A model generated the notes under the pieces. The model was not told the DNA's origin. It searched no databases and saw only the letters and a list, made by a program, of their open reading frames with translations. A stretch of 64,000 nucleotides of DNA from Alcaligenaceae bacterium (GTDB lineage: Bacteria > Pseudomonadota > Gammaproteobacteria > Burkholderiales > Burkholderiaceae_B): the NCBI GenBank assembly GCA_013416445.1, contig JACCER010000005.1, positions 114,177 to 178,176 of the forward strand. Direction: 5' to 3'. Numbering within the stretch: the first letter of the stretch is position 1; every line of letters starts with the position of its first letter. Shown in pieces: positions 55,206-63,992 of this stretch. Made by a program: the position numbers and the translations under genes.

Positions 55206-56469
55206 CGAGTATGGCTCCATTGAGCGAAAAATCGCCAGGCTCCTGTCCAGGTTCCCCTTGCTCAAGTTGGGGGCCAAAAGTGCGTACGGACGACTGGTAT
55301 TCATGCTTAACCAGCCTACATCCATAATCTTGTCGCACCACCGTATCGTGTCGGTGGGCGATCCAGCGCTCAACACCTTTTTTGGCTACTACGACAAGAC
55401 GCCGGTATCCGAGGCAGGTTTTCTGCTCTGTCACGCCTGCTCCAACCCCACCAACTTGAAACCTGACAGCAAACACGGCATAGACGTCCTCGTGTTCTCC
55501 ATAGCCGATCTGAGCCTGCCAATACTGAAAATCAGCAGCAAAGTCTACAACTGGCAACAAGGCGCCCGCGCGCACTGGCTGGATGCCGACTTGTTTATAT
55601 TCAACGATTTCGATGCTGACAAGCAGCACTACATCAGCCGCGTATTTTCATTGAAAGAAAAAAAGGAAGTGACTCGTTTTGATTTCCCGGTACAGGATTC
55701 TTACAAGCGCGATTATCTGCTGGCGATCAATTACCGACGCATACTTGCGCTACGCCCCGACTATGGCTACCGCAATCTGCCTGCGTTAAATAATACAGAA
55801 ATCGCCAACCTGAAACAGGACGGGATATGGAAAATCGATCAAAACACGGGTGCCTCCAGTCTCTTATATTCGATAGACGCCGTCTGCAAGGTCGAAGCCG
55901 AGGCTGTATTCAGTGCAGCTCAACACAAGATCAACCATGTCATGATTTCACCCGATGGCAAGCGTTTTATTTTTCTGCATCGCTATTTTCTAGGCAAGCG
56001 CAAGTTTGATCGGCTATTTATCGCCGATGCCAATGGCCATGCCTTGAAGGTGTTAAGCAACAAGGGCATGGTCAGCCACTGCTTCTGGTCCAGCCCAAAC
56101 ACCCTGATCTGCTTCATGCGCGGGCCCGCTGGCAAAGACGGCTACTACCTGGTCAATGTCGACAGCGGCGCCATCGACTCGTTTTTCAATGGCAGGCTCG
56201 ACGGCTTGGGCGATGGCCATCCGCACGCCCACGACGGCTGGTTCATTACAGACACTTATCCCGACAAATCACGCATGCAGCACTTGCTCAAGGCTGATTT
56301 CGCTACCGGCCAGGTGGAAGAGCTGGGGCAGTTTTTTCAAAGTTTCAAGTTTGGCGGCGAAACGCGCTGCGACCTTCATCCCAGAGTATCACCCGACGGC
56401 AGCAAGGTTTTTTTCGATTCCGTATTCAACGGAACACGCAAGCTTTATATATTGGACCTTGAGACGTGA
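55198..56469 (+). CDS. beta-propeller-like protein of unknown function in polysaccharide operon
   Basis: The start at 55198 has TAGGAG upstream; 423 residues. The chain has a basic N-terminal segment and then repeated blade-like modules such as HVMISPDGKRFIFLHRYFLGKRKFDRLFIADANG and HPRVSPDGSKVFFDSVFNGTRKLYILDL, the SPDG pattern of TolB/WD40-like propellers. HPHAHDGWFITDTYPD and YYDKTPVS are further conserved-looking motifs. No signal peptide is evident. It could be an epimerase/lyase-like enzyme or a glycan-binding scaffold; function is not known. Confidence 0.8.
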   Translation: MANEYGSIERKIARLLSRFPLLKLGAKSAYGRLVFMLNQPTSIILSHHRIVSVGDPALNTFFGYYDKTPVSEAGFLLCHACSNPTNLKPDSKHGIDVLVFSIADLSLPILKISSKVYNWQQGARAHWLDADLFIFNDFDADKQHYISRVFSLKEKKEVTRFDFPVQDSYKRDYLLAINYRRILALRPDYGYRNLPALNNTEIANLKQDGIWKIDQNTGASSLLYSIDAVCKVEAEAVFSAAQHKINHVMISPDGKRFIFLHRYFLGKRKFDRLFIADANGHALKVLSNKGMVSHCFWSSPNTLICFMRGPAGKDGYYLVNVDSGAIDSFFNGRLDGLGDGHPHAHDGWFITDTYPDKSRMQHLLKADFATGQVEELGQFFQSFKFGGETRCDLHPRVSPDGSKVFFDSVFNGTRKLYILDLET

Positions 56470-56512
56470 GCCAGTTTGCGTCCCACAAGCCATTACTTAG
56501 CAGAGGATTGCC

Positions 56513-57925
56513 ATGAGTTTTTCTGTTTTGATGTCGATTTATCACGCGGAAAATCCGGACTATTTTCGCCAGGCCCTGCAAAGCTTGCAAGACCAGACGC
56601 TCAAGGCGAGCGAAGTTGTCCTGGTAGAAGACGGCCCTTTGCCTGACTCCTTGCTGGCCGTCATTGAAGCGTATCGGACGACACTGAACATCTGCTCGGT
56701 CAAGCTCGCCACCAACGGCGGACTTGCGGTCGCCCTCAACGAGGGCCTGAAGCATTGCAGCCATGAATTGATCGCACGCATGGACACCGATGACATCTCA
56801 TTGCCAGAGCGCTTCGAAAAGCAAATTGCCTTTATGACAGACAACAGCGACATCGCGGCCAGCAGCACGGCTTTGGATGAATTCGATGAAAACGGCAAGG
56901 TGTTTTCGTCGCGCATCCTGCCCCTGACTCATGATGAGTTGGTCAGGTTCGCCAAAACCCGCAGCCCTATCAGTCATGCGGCAGCCGTGTTCCGGAAGTC
57001 GGCCCTCAGGTCGGTGGGCGGCTACCCGCTATTCAAGCGCTCGCAAGACGTCGCCTTGTGGTCGCTGCTTATTGTGCAGGGATACACACTGGCGAATTTG
57101 CCCGACAAATTGTTCATGGTCAGGGCCGGCGCAAGCTTCATGGCAAGAAGCGGGCTGCAAAGCTTTAAGTATGAATATGCAGTGATCTGCTACCAAAGAA
57201 GAATAGGCTTTCTATCGAAGTTCGATTTCCTGAAAAACACCATCATACGGTTCATTCTGGCTGTCGCGCCCGCGAGCGTAAAAAAACTGCTGTATTCCCA
57301 TGCAAAAGTGGATTTGGCCGCAAGCTATAACGCAGCACTAAAACGCACATTTGATCTGCTGGTTTCGTTTATTGGCTTGCTGTGCTGTGCGCCCATCATT
57401 CTGGCTGCCTGGGTTGCAGCATCGATCGACACCCGCAGCAACGGCTTTTTCAGCCAGGCAAGAGTCGGCCGAGGCGGAAAGATATTCAATATCATCAAGA
57501 TCAAGACCATGCGGGAAAGCGACAGTCTGGGCACGACGGTAACCACGTCTTCCGACAGCAGAATCACCCGCAGCGGCGCCTTCTTTCGCAAAACCAAAAT
57601 CGACGAACTGCCGCAGCTATGGAATGTGCTGATGGGAGACATGAGCTTTGTCGGGCCGCGCCCCGACGTGCCGGGCTATGCCGACGACTTGCAAGGCGAT
57701 GATCGCATCATACTTTCCGTCAGGCCAGGAATAACCGGGCCGGCCTCGCTCAAGTACAAGAACGAAGAAGCACTGCTGGATCGTCAACCCGATGCTTATC
57801 GCTACAACCGTGAAGTGATCTGGCCAGACAAAGTCAAGATCAACAAAGAATATATCCGCGACTACAGCTTTCTGAAGGATATGAAATACATATTTCATAC
57901 CGTTGCCGGCGGCACGCCAGATTAG
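56513..57925 (+). CDS. fusion of GT2 glycosyltransferase and initiating sugar-phosphate transferase
   Basis: A 470-residue protein with two enzymes in one chain. Residues 1 to about 265 are a GT-A family 2 glycosyltransferase ([20 protein letters not shown], the DTD of [14 protein letters not shown]). Residues about 275-470 are a bacterial sugar transferase (PF02397): membrane hairpin [21 protein letters not shown], then [45 protein letters not shown] and [16 protein letters not shown]. The second part would transfer a sugar-1-phosphate to undecaprenyl phosphate and the first add the next sugar. Confidence 0.92.
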   Translation: MSFSVLMSIYHAENPDYFRQALQSLQDQTLKASEVVLVEDGPLPDSLLAVIEAYRTTLNICSVKLATNGGLAVALNEGLKHCSHELIARMDTDDISLPERFEKQIAFMTDNSDIAASSTALDEFDENGKVFSSRILPLTHDELVRFAKTRSPISHAAAVFRKSALRSVGGYPLFKRSQDVALWSLLIVQGYTLANLPDKLFMVRAGASFMARSGLQSFKYEYAVICYQRRIGFLSKFDFLKNTIIRFILAVAPASVKKLLYSHAKVDLAASYNAALKRTFDLLVSFIGLLCCAPIILAAWVAASIDTRSNGFFSQARVGRGGKIFNIIKIKTMRESDSLGTTVTTSSDSRITRSGAFFRKTKIDELPQLWNVLMGDMSFVGPRPDVPGYADDLQGDDRIILSVRPGITGPASLKYKNEEALLDRQPDAYRYNREVIWPDKVKINKEYIRDYSFLKDMKYIFHTVAGGTPD

Positions 57926-57970
57926 CCACGGCCTATTTTGCTTCCCATTCCTGCCATAGAAGGTGCTTAC

Positions 57971-59161
57971 ATGCTTAATACTCCATTTTCGCCCTGGCCC
58001 TCATTTACTATCGAAGAAGCTGATGCCGTGCGCGAAGTCATACTGTCGAACAAGGTGAACTACTGGACTGGCCAGGAATGCGGAAAATTCGAACAGGAGT
58101 TCGCCACCTGGACGCGCTCCAAGCATGCCGTCGCACTTGGCAATGGCACGCTGGCGCTAGACGTGGCCTTGAAGGCGCTGGGCTTGCAGCCCGGAGATGA
58201 AGTCGTGGTCACCCCCCGCACCTTCCTGGCATCCGTCTCGTGCATCATCAATGCTGGCGCAACGCCTGTATTTGCGGAAGTCGATCGCGACTCACAAAAC
58301 ATTACCGCGACCACGATACTAGCGGTCCTTACTCCTAAGACACGCGCCATTATTTGCGTGCACCTGGCCGGCTGGCCCTGCGACATGGACCCCATCATGG
58401 CGCTGGCGCGCCAGCACGACCTCTATGTGATCGAGGATTGCGCTCAGGCCCATGGAGCGCAATACAAAGGCCAGCCCGTAGGCTCTATAGGTCATATCGG
58501 AGCCTGGTCGTTTTGCCAGGACAAAATCATGACCACCGGGGGGGAAGGCGGCATGGTCACCACCAACGACCATGTACTGTGGTCCAGAATGTGGGCTTAC
58601 AAAGACCACGGAAAAAGTTGGAAAGCTGTCTATCAACGCGAACATAAGCCGGGCTTTCGCTGGCTGCACGAAAGCTTCGGCACCAATTGGCGCATGCTGG
58701 AAGTACAGGCTGTCATCGGCCGGATACAGTTGCAGCGCATGGCTAGCTGGCATGACACCCGACTTGCAACAGCACAGCGGATCTGGGCGGCGGCGGCTCA
58801 ACTGCCTGGCCTGCGTGTACCGATTACCGGAAATGACATTTGCCATGCCGCCTATAAATGCTATGTATTCGTCAAGCCCAACCAGCTTCGTCCTGGCTGG
58901 AGCCGCGACCGCATTATCGAAGAGATCAGCGCGCGCGGCGTGCCGTGCTATTCCGGCTCGTGTTCGGAAGTGTATTTGGAACGCGCTTTCGACAATACCG
59001 GCTGGCGCCCTGACCCACGCTTGTCCATTGCCCGGGAACTGGGTGAAACCGCCTTGATGTTTCTGTGCCACCCCACACTGAGCACGCAGGAAATTGAAAA
59101 GACCTGCGACGTACTTGCCCAGATCATGAAACTCGCTGCAGAGCAACCATCATATGCGTGA
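57971..59161 (+). CDS. DegT/DnrJ/EryC1/StrS sugar aminotransferase
   Basis: A 396-residue PLP enzyme. The start at 57971 has AAGGTG upstream. Motifs: NGTLALDVALKALGLQPGDEVVVTPRTFLAS, EDCAQAHGAQYKGQPVGSIG and the PLP-binding Lys in SFCQDKIMTTGGEGGMV. It transfers an amino group from glutamate to a keto-sugar nucleotide, giving an amino sugar for the repeat unit. It overlaps the flippase gene by 8 bases. Confidence 0.93.
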   Translation: MLNTPFSPWPSFTIEEADAVREVILSNKVNYWTGQECGKFEQEFATWTRSKHAVALGNGTLALDVALKALGLQPGDEVVVTPRTFLASVSCIINAGATPVFAEVDRDSQNITATTILAVLTPKTRAIICVHLAGWPCDMDPIMALARQHDLYVIEDCAQAHGAQYKGQPVGSIGHIGAWSFCQDKIMTTGGEGGMVTTNDHVLWSRMWAYKDHGKSWKAVYQREHKPGFRWLHESFGTNWRMLEVQAVIGRIQLQRMASWHDTRLATAQRIWAAAAQLPGLRVPITGNDICHAAYKCYVFVKPNQLRPGWSRDRIIEEISARGVPCYSGSCSEVYLERAFDNTGWRPDPRLSIARELGETALMFLCHPTLSTQEIEKTCDVLAQIMKLAAEQPSYA

Positions 59162-60479
59162 AAGAATCAGGCTCAAGGGGGAGTTCATCAAGAACGTTTT
59201 CACCCTGATGACGGGAACGATAGCCGCCCAGTTATTCCTGGTAGCGGTGAGCCCGATTCTGACCCGTATCTACACCCCGGCCGACTTTGGCGTCTTGGCC
59301 TTGTTTACGGCGTTGAACTCCGTCTTGAGCATTGTTGCCGCCGGTCGCTACGAAACAGCCATCATGCTGCCCAAAGAGGATGCCGACGCCTTGAACATTG
59401 TGGCGCTGGCGGCCGCTTTGACACTGAGTTTCAGCATGGTGATGGAGGGCATCATTTACGTATTCTTCGATGAACTGATCAAGCTGGCCAATACACCTTT
59501 AGCAGACCGATGGATTTACCTGCTGCCGCTTAGCGTAACGTTCTCCGCGGGTACGCAAATCATGATTCTCTGGAACAACCGCAGGAAAAAGTTCAAGCAG
59601 CTTGCCACCAGCCGTGCGCTTTATGGTTTAGGGTCAGGCACTTCGCAGTGCAGCCTAGGCTATGTGCCCGGTGTCTCTTTTGGCCTGATTATTGGCAACA
59701 TAGTAGGAAGCTTTTTGGGGCTGGTTACCCTGATCAAGGCCAACCTGGGATCATTCAAAGCCGGTTGGCCCTCGATTTCATGGGTGCGCATCAAGGAAAA
59801 TGCCAAAGCCTACCGGCGCTTTCCTTTATTTTCGCTGTGGGGTGCACTGTTCGACACCAGCGCATCGCAAGTTCCCTTATTTATGATTGCGAGCTTTTTT
59901 TCAGTAACTGTAACCGGCTACTTCGGCTTCACCATCAAAGTATTGTCATTGCCTCTGTTTTTGATTTCCAGTGCAGTTTCAGAGGTGTTTTTTCAAAAAA
60001 TAACCCAATTGGACACTACCAATCCAGCCGAACTGCGGCGCTACGTTCTAAGGATCTTTACCCTCCTGACATGCATAGCCGTGCCTTTTTGCCTGCTATT
60101 CATCAGTTTTGGCATAGAGATTTTCTCTTTTGTTTTCGGCAAAAACTGGGCTCAGGCCGGCCAGTTCGCCGGGCCATTGTCCATCGCCGCTGGCGTCCGT
60201 TTCATGGTCAGCCCCTTGAGCGTAGTCTTGAACCTTAACCACAATGTAAAAAAAGGCGCGAGCTGGCAAGTGACCTATTTCTGCACGCTTACCACTGTAC
60301 TGCTTACATTTTCAGATCAACCCATAGACGTATTCCTGCACGCGTTTGTTGCTCACGAAGTGGTGCTGTTCAGCATTTATTTCATCGTTATTGTGCGGGC
60401 CTCAAAACACAGGAAGGCTATCGACGCTGACGATACGTCAGGCACTTTGGCGGTTGATACGAATGCACACACAAAATAG
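59154..60479 (+). CDS. oligosaccharide flippase (Wzx-like, MOP superfamily)
   Basis: A 441-residue protein with about 12 helices. The N-terminal FIKNVFTLMTGTIAAQLFLVAVSPILTRIYTPADFGVLALFTAL is the canonical Wzx opening, and FGKNWAQAGQFAGPLSIAAGVRFMVSPLS is the typical second-half element. It would flip undecaprenyl-linked repeat units to the periplasmic face for polymerisation. Confidence 0.92.
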   Translation: MRERIRLKGEFIKNVFTLMTGTIAAQLFLVAVSPILTRIYTPADFGVLALFTALNSVLSIVAAGRYETAIMLPKEDADALNIVALAAALTLSFSMVMEGIIYVFFDELIKLANTPLADRWIYLLPLSVTFSAGTQIMILWNNRRKKFKQLATSRALYGLGSGTSQCSLGYVPGVSFGLIIGNIVGSFLGLVTLIKANLGSFKAGWPSISWVRIKENAKAYRRFPLFSLWGALFDTSASQVPLFMIASFFSVTVTGYFGFTIKVLSLPLFLISSAVSEVFFQKITQLDTTNPAELRRYVLRIFTLLTCIAVPFCLLFISFGIEIFSFVFGKNWAQAGQFAGPLSIAAGVRFMVSPLSVVLNLNHNVKKGASWQVTYFCTLTTVLLTFSDQPIDVFLHAFVAHEVVLFSIYFIVIVRASKHRKAIDADDTSGTLAVDTNAHTK

Positions 60480-60532
60480 CAGCAGAAACCGAATAACGGC
60501 ATCGATATTTATTTTTGACCAAGGAGGCACGT

Positions 60533-62500
60533 ATGTGCGGCATTACTGGCGGCTGGTGGCTGACACCACCGCGTGATTTGCAAAACCGTATCCTCTGTTC
60601 GCAGAACAAACTCGGACGCCGAGGGCCGGATGATCGCGGCAGCGAACTGCTAGAGGTTTGCAATGGTCGCCTTGCGCTGGCCCACACTCGTCTTTCAGTG
60701 ATCGACCTGAGCCCTGCGGGACGTCAGCCCATGCTGTCGGGCAACGGAAGACACCGTATTGTTTTCAATGGTGAAATCTACAATTACCGCGAACTCAGAC
60801 AGGAATTGGCGGGACTGGGGCACGTATTTCACACCAATACAGACACCGAAGTTTTGCTTGCTGCCTGGCAGCAATGGGACATCCAGTGCCTGACACGCCT
60901 GGAAGGCATGTTTGCCTTTGTCATCTACGATGCCCAGGAAAAAACCCTAAGCTGCGTGCGCGATGCATTCGGCATCAAGCCGTTTTATTTCGATTTGCAG
61001 GCCGACCGCCTGCTGTTTGCATCTGAACCCGCCGCCCTGCTCAGCCTGCGCGAACAAGGCCCACAGGCAAACTGGCAACGCAGCTACGATTATCTTGTGC
61101 ACGGCGATGCCGATAACCAGCACAACACCTTCATCAAAGGCATACAGCAACTGCAGCCTGGCCACTGGATAAAGATAGACTTATCTGATCCCGGCGCCAG
61201 CCAGCCAGCCCTGTGGTGGGAACCCAATCTTCAGGAAAATTCCGACCTGAGCTTCGAGCAGGCAGCCGAAGCGGTGCGTGAACAGTTTCTACAAAACATA
61301 CGCCTGCACCTGCGCAGCGACGTACCCTTGGGAGCAGCGCTATCAGGGGGCATAGACTCGTCGGCCATAGTCTGCGCCATGCATTATCTTGAACCCAGTC
61401 AACGCATCAACACCTTCAGCTATATTGCGCCAGGATACCAGCGTTGTGAAGAAAGCTGGATGGACAACGTCAACCAATTTGTTGGGGCAAAATCCCATAA
61501 GGTCAGCATCGACAGCAATGACGTGACACGCGACCTGGATCGCCTGATCCAGGCTCAGGGAGAACCTTTCACCGGCACCAGTACCTACGCACAGTACCGT
61601 GTTTTTCAGCTGGCTCACGAAAACGATATTACGGTGACCCTGGACGGACAGGGCGCCGACGAACTGCTGGCCGGCTACGCCGGCTTTCCTGGGCACAGAA
61701 TGCTGAGCATGCTTGAATGCGGTGATCTTCTGGGCGCCGAGCGCTTTGCCAGAAACTGGGCGCGCTGGCCAGGGCGCAGTTACAGCAGGGCCTGGCAATA
61801 CCTCGCCGCGATTACCTTGCCAGACAACTTGTTTGGCGTTGCAAGCAAAGCCATGGGCCGCTCTTTCACTCCAGCCTGGCTCAATTCCCGGGCCTTATCG
61901 GATGCGGGTGTAAATATGGTGTACGAGCGCGAGAAAAAGCACAAAAGCGCCAAAGGCCGACGTGTCATGGAGCGTCTGGCCAGTTCGCTGAGCAACCGCA
62001 ATCTGCCCACCTATTTGCGCGAAGGCGACCGCAGTTCCATGCATTTTTCACTGGAAAGCAGGGTGCCTTTCCTGACTCTGCCGCTGGCCAATTTGCTGTT
62101 CTCTTTGCCCGAGCACTATTTGATTTCGCCCCGTGGTGAAACCAAAAGCGTGTTCCGAGCTGCGTTACGCGGGATTGTTCCCGATACGCTATTGGACAGA
62201 AAAGACAAAATCGGCTTTGAGACATCCGAGCAAGCGTGGTTTATGGAAAAACCCGACACTGTGCGCAAATGGCTGGAAACCAGCCACGACATCCCTTTTT
62301 TGAACGGACACGCTTTACTTGAGCAGTTTGACGCCATTGTCGGCGGCACACTGCCCAATACTGGACAAGTCTGGCGCTGGGTCAATTTTCTTAAGTGGCA
62401 TGAGCAAATCGGCTGCAGTGAATATTCATACTCAACCCTAAGGAATGATAAACATGAAAACACATACTCAAGTCTGCACCCGTTGCGTCATGGACACTAG
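60533..62500 (+). CDS. asparagine synthase-like glutamine amidotransferase (AsnB family)
   Basis: The start at 60533 has a perfect AAGGAGG upstream and puts Cys at position 2 (MCGITGGWW), the nucleophile of the glutaminase domain. RRGPDDRG, VFNGEIYNYRELR and GMFAFVIYDAQ follow. The synthetase domain has the ATP loop GAALSGGIDSSAIV and DGQGADELLAGYAGFPGH. At 655 residues it is like AsnB homologues found in glycan loci, which amidate sugar uronic acids rather than free aspartate. The next gene's coding region overlaps its 3' end by 47 bases. Confidence 0.9.
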   Translation: MCGITGGWWLTPPRDLQNRILCSQNKLGRRGPDDRGSELLEVCNGRLALAHTRLSVIDLSPAGRQPMLSGNGRHRIVFNGEIYNYRELRQELAGLGHVFHTNTDTEVLLAAWQQWDIQCLTRLEGMFAFVIYDAQEKTLSCVRDAFGIKPFYFDLQADRLLFASEPAALLSLREQGPQANWQRSYDYLVHGDADNQHNTFIKGIQQLQPGHWIKIDLSDPGASQPALWWEPNLQENSDLSFEQAAEAVREQFLQNIRLHLRSDVPLGAALSGGIDSSAIVCAMHYLEPSQRINTFSYIAPGYQRCEESWMDNVNQFVGAKSHKVSIDSNDVTRDLDRLIQAQGEPFTGTSTYAQYRVFQLAHENDITVTLDGQGADELLAGYAGFPGHRMLSMLECGDLLGAERFARNWARWPGRSYSRAWQYLAAITLPDNLFGVASKAMGRSFTPAWLNSRALSDAGVNMVYEREKKHKSAKGRRVMERLASSLSNRNLPTYLREGDRSSMHFSLESRVPFLTLPLANLLFSLPEHYLISPRGETKSVFRAALRGIVPDTLLDRKDKIGFETSEQAWFMEKPDTVRKWLETSHDIPFLNGHALLEQFDAIVGGTLPNTGQVWRWVNFLKWHEQIGCSEYSYSTLRNDKHENTYSSLHPLRHGH

Positions 62501-63593
62501 CGTTCCAGACATCGTTTTTGATGCCCAAGGGGTTTGCAATTGCTGCACTCAGTTCCTCGCCCGTTCCAAAGATGTTATTCATCAAAACACGACCTCCAAG
62601 CAGGCCGAACTGGCGGCTTTCGTTGCCAAAGTCAAAGCAGCCGGCAAAGGCAAGCCTTATGACTGCATTGTTGGCGTATCGGGTGGCGTTGACAGTTCGT
62701 GGGTGCTGGTACAGGTGATCAAGCACGGCCTGCGCCCACTGGCTGTACATATGGATAACGGCTGGGACAGCGAATTGGCTACGAACAATATCGCCAACCT
62801 TGTGAAAGCTCTGAACGTGGATTTATATACTTACATAATAGACGATGGCGAATACAAACTGCTGATGCAGGCGTTTCTTGACTCGGACGTGATTGATGTA
62901 GAGTTGCTCTACGATAATGCGACCCTTGGTGTCAATTACCAACTGGCGATAAAGCACGGTGTCAACTACATATTGGCGGGCACAAACCAGGCAACCGAAG
63001 GCATGAATATGCCACCCAGCTGGAACTGGCTGAAGTACGATAAAAAAAACATCAAGGCTGTTGCCAAACAATTCGGCGGGGTGCGCATAGATTCGTTTCC
63101 TATTATCAGCACCCTGGAATATATTCGGTACCGTATTGTCAATGGCATTAAATGGATATCGTTTCTGGATATGATGCCTTACAACAAATTTAATGCATTG
63201 GATGAGCTTAGCAAGAATTTTGGCTATACACCTTATCCATACAAGCATTATGAATCGATATTCACGCGCTTTTACCAAGGTTATATCTTGCCAAATAAGT
63301 TCGGCGTAGACAAACGCCGATTGCACCTAAGCACACTGATCATTTCTGGGCAAATGACGCGCGAACAAGCCTTGGCCGGGCTGCACGGCATTGCCTATAC
63401 TTCAGAGGCAGAGCTCGAGTCCGACAAGCAATACTTCATGAAAAGAATGGACTGGAGCCAAGAGGACTTGACGCGGTATATACGCCGGCCTGGAAAGCCG
63501 CACGAGCTTTACGGTACGGAAAAGCCCGTCTGGGATATGTTTGAGCGCAACTATTTGCGCTGGACCAACTTGTTGGGGCGCACCGCCAGATAA
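62454..63593 (+). CDS. wbpG: N-acetyl sugar amidotransferase (WbpG-like)
   Basis: A 379-residue protein; the ATG at 62454 has AAGGA about nine bases upstream. It has a cysteine-rich N-terminus (CTRCVMDTS ... GVCNCC), a PP-loop ATP site (CIVGVSGGVDSSWVLVQVI), AGTNQATEGMNMPPSWNW and the C-terminal RRPGKPHELYGTEKPVW. WbpG/PseA-type enzymes convert an N-acetyl group to an acetamidino group using ammonia normally supplied by HisH/HisF-like partners. None lie in this operon; the glutaminase of the overlapping AsnB-like gene is the only visible ammonia source. Confidence 0.9.
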   Translation: MKTHTQVCTRCVMDTSVPDIVFDAQGVCNCCTQFLARSKDVIHQNTTSKQAELAAFVAKVKAAGKGKPYDCIVGVSGGVDSSWVLVQVIKHGLRPLAVHMDNGWDSELATNNIANLVKALNVDLYTYIIDDGEYKLLMQAFLDSDVIDVELLYDNATLGVNYQLAIKHGVNYILAGTNQATEGMNMPPSWNWLKYDKKNIKAVAKQFGGVRIDSFPIISTLEYIRYRIVNGIKWISFLDMMPYNKFNALDELSKNFGYTPYPYKHYESIFTRFYQGYILPNKFGVDKRRLHLSTLIISGQMTREQALAGLHGIAYTSEAELESDKQYFMKRMDWSQEDLTRYIRRPGKPHELYGTEKPVWDMFERNYLRWTNLLGRTAR

Positions 63594-63611
63594 TTACAGG
63601 TAGCTACGCTG

Positions 63612-63746
63612 TCTGGTTCTGATGACGTTGTCTGGCTTTCTGATGACGTCGTCGGTTTCTTGTGACGTTGTCGGTTTCTTATGACGTTGTCGGTTTCTTA
63701 TGACGTTGTCGGTTTCTTATGACGTTGTCGGTTTCTTATGACGTTG
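63612..63746. repeat. tandem array of seven 19-bp units
   Basis: Four identical units TCGGTTTCTTATGACGTTG (63671-63746) follow three diverged ones (63612-63630, a 21-base unit 63631-63651, and 63652-63670). The array begins 18 bases after the wbpG stop codon and abuts the half palindrome at 63748. Confidence 0.88.
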
Positions 63747-63747
63747 T

Positions 63748-63834
63748 CCGGGGTGGGTGAAGCTCAGTGCGGCACGGCGTGCTTGTTTCCGCGTCTGCCT
63801 CGTCCAGCCGGGCGTCGGCCGAACTCGCTGCGCT
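63748..63834. repeat. half copy of the 173-bp palindromic element
   Basis: From GGGGTGGGTGAAG to CTCGCTGCGCT this matches 34806-34890 with two substitutions in about 85 bases. Similarity stops at 34890, exactly the symmetry axis of the complete copy; the right half is absent. Confidence 0.85.
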
Positions 63835-63892
63835 TGTATAGTTTTTTTTAAGCAGTTTTGTTTTGTTTGATTTTTTTTATCTAGTTCTTTTA

Positions 63893-63923
63893 AGCATCTT
63901 TTAGTGGGACACTAAAAGATGCT
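63893..63923. terminator. perfect 14-bp inverted repeat, terminator-like
   Basis: AGCATCTTTTAGTG and CACTAAAAGATGCT flank GGA, in a T-rich stretch (63839-63890). It may terminate the polysaccharide operon, although no T tract follows it on the plus strand. Confidence 0.55.
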
Positions 63924-63992
63924 GGGGTGGAGAGACTTACTTTCGCTATCGGCCGCGTTGACGGACCGCCTGTTTGAGAACTCTCCCACCCC
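63924..63992. repeat. possible further palindromic element at window end
   Basis: GGGGTGGAGAG at 63924 and CTCTCCCACCCC at 63981-63992 are inverted arms with one bulged base. The GGGGTGG/CCACCCC ends resemble those of the 34.8-kb palindrome, but the interior is different. Confidence 0.4.

Noticed and set aside
46568..63593. Exosortase (XrtA/EpsH) type polysaccharide locus
   Set aside because: The FemAB-like, deacetylase and AsnB-like genes recall such loci, but no exosortase gene or PEP-CTERM protein is present in the window.
63612..63746. CRISPR array
   Set aside because: The 19-bp units are contiguous with no spacers and no cas genes are near, so this is a simple tandem repeat.
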